From assembly GCF_029504735.1 (NCBI RefSeq), contig NZ_JAQFIP010000005.1, positions 62,001 to 126,000 of the forward strand: a stretch of DNA of 64,000 nucleotides. Direction: 5' to 3'. The notes beneath the pieces are model-generated. The model worked only from the letters and a program-made list of their open reading frames with translations, searched no databases and was not told the origin of the DNA. Below are positions 60,972 to 64,000 of the stretch, one piece after another (the stretch's first letter is position 1; each line of letters starts with the position of its first letter). Both the position numbers and the translations under genes were made by a program. This DNA is from Ereboglobus sp. PH5-10. GTDB lineage: Bacteria > Verrucomicrobiota > Verrucomicrobiia > Opitutales > Opitutaceae.

Positions 60972-61697
60972 TCAATTCCGGTAACGGTGGCGATTGAGCG
61001 CTTTATCAATAATCTCATTGTATCTGTCCTCAAAATACGCATGCGTGGCGAGCTCCACATGTGTGAGCTGTTGCTGGTCGCGCCAGATTGCCAAAGTCAC
61101 ATGAAAAAAGCCGCATCTTCCATATGCGGAATACGAGCCACTGCGATTGTTCACCGGAGTCAATGCAATGCCCCGCGACTGAAAATATGCCCGCATTTTG
61201 GAAACAACCGCATCGCGCGTTTCATCCGTCGCATAAATGCAAGACTCAGCGCGAATCATTGGATGCGATACCGTTTGCTCATAGATGACATTCTCCCTTC
61301 GCACCTTGTCCCCTGGCAGCGGCGCGTTCGCGATCAAATCGGAAAATGTATAAAATGCCCCCGACATCGGCTCGCCGTGGCGAACCGTGCGAACCCATCT
61401 GGAGCCCGCTCTTTCACCGTAACTAAAACCGCATGTCGTGCAGGCAAGCGCCTCATTGCCCTTGCCCGCGCCGGCGGCAACCACGGTCTCATGCCCAAAC
61501 GCGCATGACGTTGGAGGGCCAAAGTCGCAAAGCGGCAGATAGTCATCGTTGTGAAGCGCAACGGGAATAACCGTGACTCGCACCGGAACCGTGCGCGTGT
61601 ATAACGCAAACGCGGCGATCACAAAAATGTAGGTGATCCAGCGGAACCTCGATATTTTGCGAAGAAAAGGGCTTTTTTCAGGAAATGGAGCGGTCAT
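60972..61697 (-). CDS. Hypothetical single-pass membrane protein with CxxC
   Basis: 241 aa from ATG 61695-61697 (MTAPFPEKSP); the upstream in-frame start is less likely. One transmembrane helix at about 19-34 (WITYIFVIAAFALY) leaves the rest probably periplasmic. A CTTC pair occurs in ALACTTCGFSYG, and further cysteines at LCDFGPPTSCAFG. I recognise no family. An opposing open frame on the plus strand is a shadow; this frame is preferred for its membrane anchor and start. No partner genes are obvious. Confidence in coding is moderate. Confidence 0.65.
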   Translation of the reverse strand: MTAPFPEKSPFLRKISRFRWITYIFVIAAFALYTRTVPVRVTVIPVALHNDDYLPLCDFGPPTSCAFGHETVVAAGAGKGNEALACTTCGFSYGERAGSRWVRTVRHGEPMSGAFYTFSDLIANAPLPGDKVRRENVIYEQTVSHPMIRAESCIYATDETRDAVVSKMRAYFQSRGIALTPVNNRSGSYSAYGRCGFFHVTLAIWRDQQQLTHVELATHAYFEDRYNEIIDKALNRHRYRN

Positions 61698-61789
61698 GGA
61701 ATTAATGTGGTTGCACGCAATTAACACGCGCAACTCGGGGGAATATTAATGACCAAAAGCGGCCGCCCGAAAAAACTGCGGTTCTTCCC

Positions 61790-62803
61790 TCATTCCCGCA
61801 CGAATTTATCCTTTGGCACCGGCAGGGACAGCTCGTTCAGTTTCCCCGCGGCGGAGACAACTTCGTAGGCTGTGCGGAAATGCAGCTTGCCGAACTCGCC
61901 CAAGGCGCGCGCGCCAAAACGCTCGATGATTTCCGTCGCCTGTTTTTTCACAAGGGGGCCCGCGCCTTTTTGCAGTTTTGCGCCAAAACGCTTTGAAAGT
62001 TTTTGCATCTGCCGCACGTATTCCGCGCGCGCGCAAATCGACGCGGCGGCGACGACCGGGTCCTCCTCCGCCTTCGTGCGCATGCGCAATTCGAACCCCT
62101 TCAGATTCTTCTTTTTCAATTCGCGTTGCACGAGCGGCTGCTCGCTGAACTGGTCGAGCAAACCCCACGGCACTTTTTTCTTGGCAAGCGCGGCAATCAA
62201 GCCCCGCGCGTGCTGCCAGGCGAGAAGCAGGTTCAGATTCGCGCGAGGACGCATCATGAGCTCGTTGTATTTTGTCATGTATTCCCACGCGAACACCTCC
62301 ACGACCACGCCCGGTGTTTTGCGGATAATCTCGTCGAGTTTGACGATTTTGGTGTCGGCAACTTTTTTGGAATCGCGCACCCCCTCCTTGATCCATGACT
62401 CGATGGCCGCCTTGTCGGCAATGACCGTCGCAGTGATCACGGGGCCGAAAAAGTCACCCTTGCCGCTCTCGTCGAGGCCGGCGTGAGGCTCGAACCAGTC
62501 GGGGTGCAGCACCTCGTCGTAGCCGAGCTTGGCCGCGCCGGTGATTTCCGGCTCGATCACGTCGCGCACAAAATCCTCCGTGCCCTTCCCCGCAATGACG
62601 ACCTTGCCGCTCGTGTAGGCGGTGACGTTGAGTTTCAGGTGGTCGGCCTTGTAGGCAAAACGCGAATACGCGACCTCGAACGACAGCCACAGGCGGCGCT
62701 CGCAGTAGGCGCGCAGTTTTTCCATCTGCGCGTCGTCGAGCTTGATTGTGTAACTGCTGAGTTTCTTCGGTTCCTCGTCTTTTGAGGGTTTCTTTTTTGC
62801 CAT
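61790..62803 (-). CDS. rnhC: Ribonuclease HIII
   Basis: 337 aa. N-terminal TBP-like domain (about 15-90; SSYTIKLDDAQMEKLRAYCERRLW, AYTSGKVVIAGKGTEDFV). The catalytic RNase H type 2 fold has GLDESGKGDFFGPV (Asp-Glu pair), VRDSKKVADTKI, and later acidic residues near LLDQFSE. PVVAAASICARAEYVRQM is characteristic. It removes RNA from RNA:DNA hybrids. Complete; begins 139 bp from the divergent glmM gene. Confidence 0.94.
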   Translation of the reverse strand: MAKKKPSKDEEPKKLSSYTIKLDDAQMEKLRAYCERRLWLSFEVAYSRFAYKADHLKLNVTAYTSGKVVIAGKGTEDFVRDVIEPEITGAAKLGYDEVLHPDWFEPHAGLDESGKGDFFGPVITATVIADKAAIESWIKEGVRDSKKVADTKIVKLDEIIRKTPGVVVEVFAWEYMTKYNELMMRPRANLNLLLAWQHARGLIAALAKKKVPWGLLDQFSEQPLVQRELKKKNLKGFELRMRTKAEEDPVVAAASICARAEYVRQMQKLSKRFGAKLQKGAGPLVKKQATEIIERFGARALGEFGKLHFRTAYEVVSAAGKLNELSLPVPKDKFVRE

Positions 62804-62942
62804 GAACTATAGGCCGCAAAATTCCCGCGAAATCACGAGCAGAAAAATCAATTCGCTGCCGCGGCTAAACGCGCCCGGACGCGGACGCGCCGCAAGATTA
62901 TGCTTTTCGCATGAGCAACTTTTCACTTTTGATCCACCGCTT

Positions 62943-64000
62943 ATGTCGCAAATCCAGCGCCAATATTTCGGCACCGACGGAGTTCGCGGCCCCTTCGGCG
63001 GGCCGGTGATCAACGAAATCTTTGCCGCGCGCCTTGGCATCGCCGCCGCGCGCTTCGCAAAAACCGGAAGAGTGCTCATCGGGCGCGACACGCGCGAGTC
63101 GGGTCCGCCGCTGCAGAAAGCCGTCGCCGCCGGACTCGCCTCGGCGGGCATGGAACCGGTCATTCTCGACGTCATCCCCACCCCCGCGCTTGCGATGGCC
63201 GTCGTCGCCGAGGGCGCCTCGCTCGGCATCATGGTCACGGCCTCGCACAACCCCGCCACGGACAACGGCATTAAATTTTTCAACGCCTCCGGCCTCAAAC
63301 TCACCGATGCGCAGGAAGTCGAAATCGAATCACTGCTCGGCGACGAAGCCACCGCCCGCGACGCCCTGGCCCGTTTCGCATCGCGGCAAGGCGCCCCGCA
63401 AACACAACCACCGCCCGCCATCGGGGAACTGCGCGCGTATTTGGACAAAATGGCGTCGGTCCTTCCCGCGCGCGCACTCGACGGATGGTCCGTCGTCCTC
63501 GACACCGCCAATGGCGCGACCTGTGTCACCAGCCCGAGCATACTCGCCTCGCTGGGCGCAAAACTCACATTGCTGGGCAACGAGCCCGACGGCCGAAATA
63601 TCAACGCCGGCGTCGGCAGCGAGCATCCGCAACCACTCGCCGCGCGCGTGCGCGAGACCGGCGCGCGGCTCGGCATCGCGCACGACGGCGACGGCGACCG
63701 CTGCGTCCTCTGCGACGAGCGCGGGGAGGTTTTGGACGGCGACGAAATCCTCACGCTGCTCGCCCTCCACGCGCTCCGGCAGGGCAAGCTCGCCGCCGGC
63801 ACGCTTGTCGTCACCGTGCACAGCAACCTCGGCGTCGACGCCGCCGTCCGCGCCGCCGGGGGCAAAGTCGCGCGCTCCAATGTCGGCGACCGTTACGTGG
63901 CGGAAAAAATGCGGGAAACCGGCGCCACGCTCGGCGGCGAATCGTCCGGCCATATTATTTATTCCGAAATTTCCTCGACCGGCGACGGACTGCTCGCCGC
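62943..64000 (+). CDS. glmM: Phosphoglucosamine mutase, 3' end beyond window
   Basis: I translated this frame from ATG 62943; 352 codons are visible before the window edge. N-terminal QRQYFGTDGVRGPFGG, the active phosphoserine S101 in VTASHNPATDNGIKFF, the metal loop AHDGDGDRCVLCDE, and the sugar-binding GGESSGHIIY are all present. It converts glucosamine 6-phosphate to the 1-phosphate for UDP-GlcNAc, peptidoglycan and LPS. About a fifth of the protein lies outside the window. Confidence 0.95.
   Translation, partial: MSQIQRQYFGTDGVRGPFGGPVINEIFAARLGIAAARFAKTGRVLIGRDTRESGPPLQKAVAAGLASAGMEPVILDVIPTPALAMAVVAEGASLGIMVTASHNPATDNGIKFFNASGLKLTDAQEVEIESLLGDEATARDALARFASRQGAPQTQPPPAIGELRAYLDKMASVLPARALDGWSVVLDTANGATCVTSPSILASLGAKLTLLGNEPDGRNINAGVGSEHPQPLAARVRETGARLGIAHDGDGDRCVLCDERGEVLDGDEILTLLALHALRQGKLAAGTLVVTVHSNLGVDAAVRAAGGKVARSNVGDRYVAEKMRETGATLGGESSGHIIYSEISSTGDGLLA

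Noticed and set aside
60804-61508. 234-aa plus-strand open frame opposite the hypothetical membrane protein
   Set aside because: No recognisable domain or start signal; the minus frame has a transmembrane anchor and coherent sequence. Not fully excluded.

Overview
The window comes from a GC-rich, Gram-negative bacterium of the PVC superphylum, most likely a verrucomicrobium of the Opitutaceae type. The clearest marker is a 51-codon lysine/arginine-rich small basic protein (31709-31864) of the kind described as a PVC signature protein. An outer membrane is implied by KdsA, an OprO/P-like porin, an RND efflux pair and LPS-type glycosyltransferases. Shine-Dalgarno sequences are scarce, and palindromic and heptameric repeats are scattered through the intergenic space and even through genes. 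No prophage, plasmid, CRISPR or transposase gene is visible. Taxonomy below phylum is inference.

Layout. 1-8.3 kb: minus-strand housekeeping and envelope genes (secreted esterase, DUF5069, ExoD-like, kdsA, cysK, porin, PhnP-like hydrolase, RibD-like reductase) with dinB opposed. 8.4-12.1 kb: LysM protein, parB, SulP transporter. 12.1-13.7 kb: YgaP-like rhodanese and azlCD. 14.1-18.4 kb: RND adaptor and pump. 18.5-24.5 kb: six glycosyltransferases on one strand (GT9, GT9, GT25, GT8, GT4, GT25), probably LPS core or surface-glycan assembly; the GT4 gene is clearly AT-richer. 24.6-26.9 kb: ilvBN preceded by a valine-rich leader peptide and a strong terminator, a classical attenuator. 28.2-33.8 kb: fabG-acpP, a B12-binding radical SAM protein, tRNA-Leu(GAG), cutA, the PVC small basic protein, a VTT membrane protein and rlmM.

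33.8-42.5 kb is a minus-strand signalling block: creB-creC, a small membrane protein, a VWA-domain exported protein, a large histidine kinase, a secreted serpin and an OmpR-type regulator. The serpin sits between kinase and regulator. 42.6-49.5 kb: purN, a Ski2-like helicase, an M29 aminopeptidase, class II fba and tsaD. 49.6-57.1 kb: a secreted DUF6259-type protein, a mutarotase-like protein, two Hsp20 genes, pdxA and an M48 protease. 57.1-59.3 kb is an accessory patch: a hairpin-rich repeat, an orphan ORF, a divergent duplicate of the M48 gene 3' end, a DUF6714-like protein and a HAD-like protein. 59.3-64 kb: tsaC/Sua5, rpsR, a hypothetical, rnhC and the start of glmM.

The main observations are: (1) the ilvBN attenuator; (2) repeats lying in frame inside two conserved genes (histidine kinase ATPase domain, Ski2-like helicase); (3) repeats placed exactly at gene ends, supplying the stop codons of at least four genes and apparently the start of another; (4) the serpin inside a two-component operon; (5) the partial duplication of the M48 gene tail around an accessory insert.
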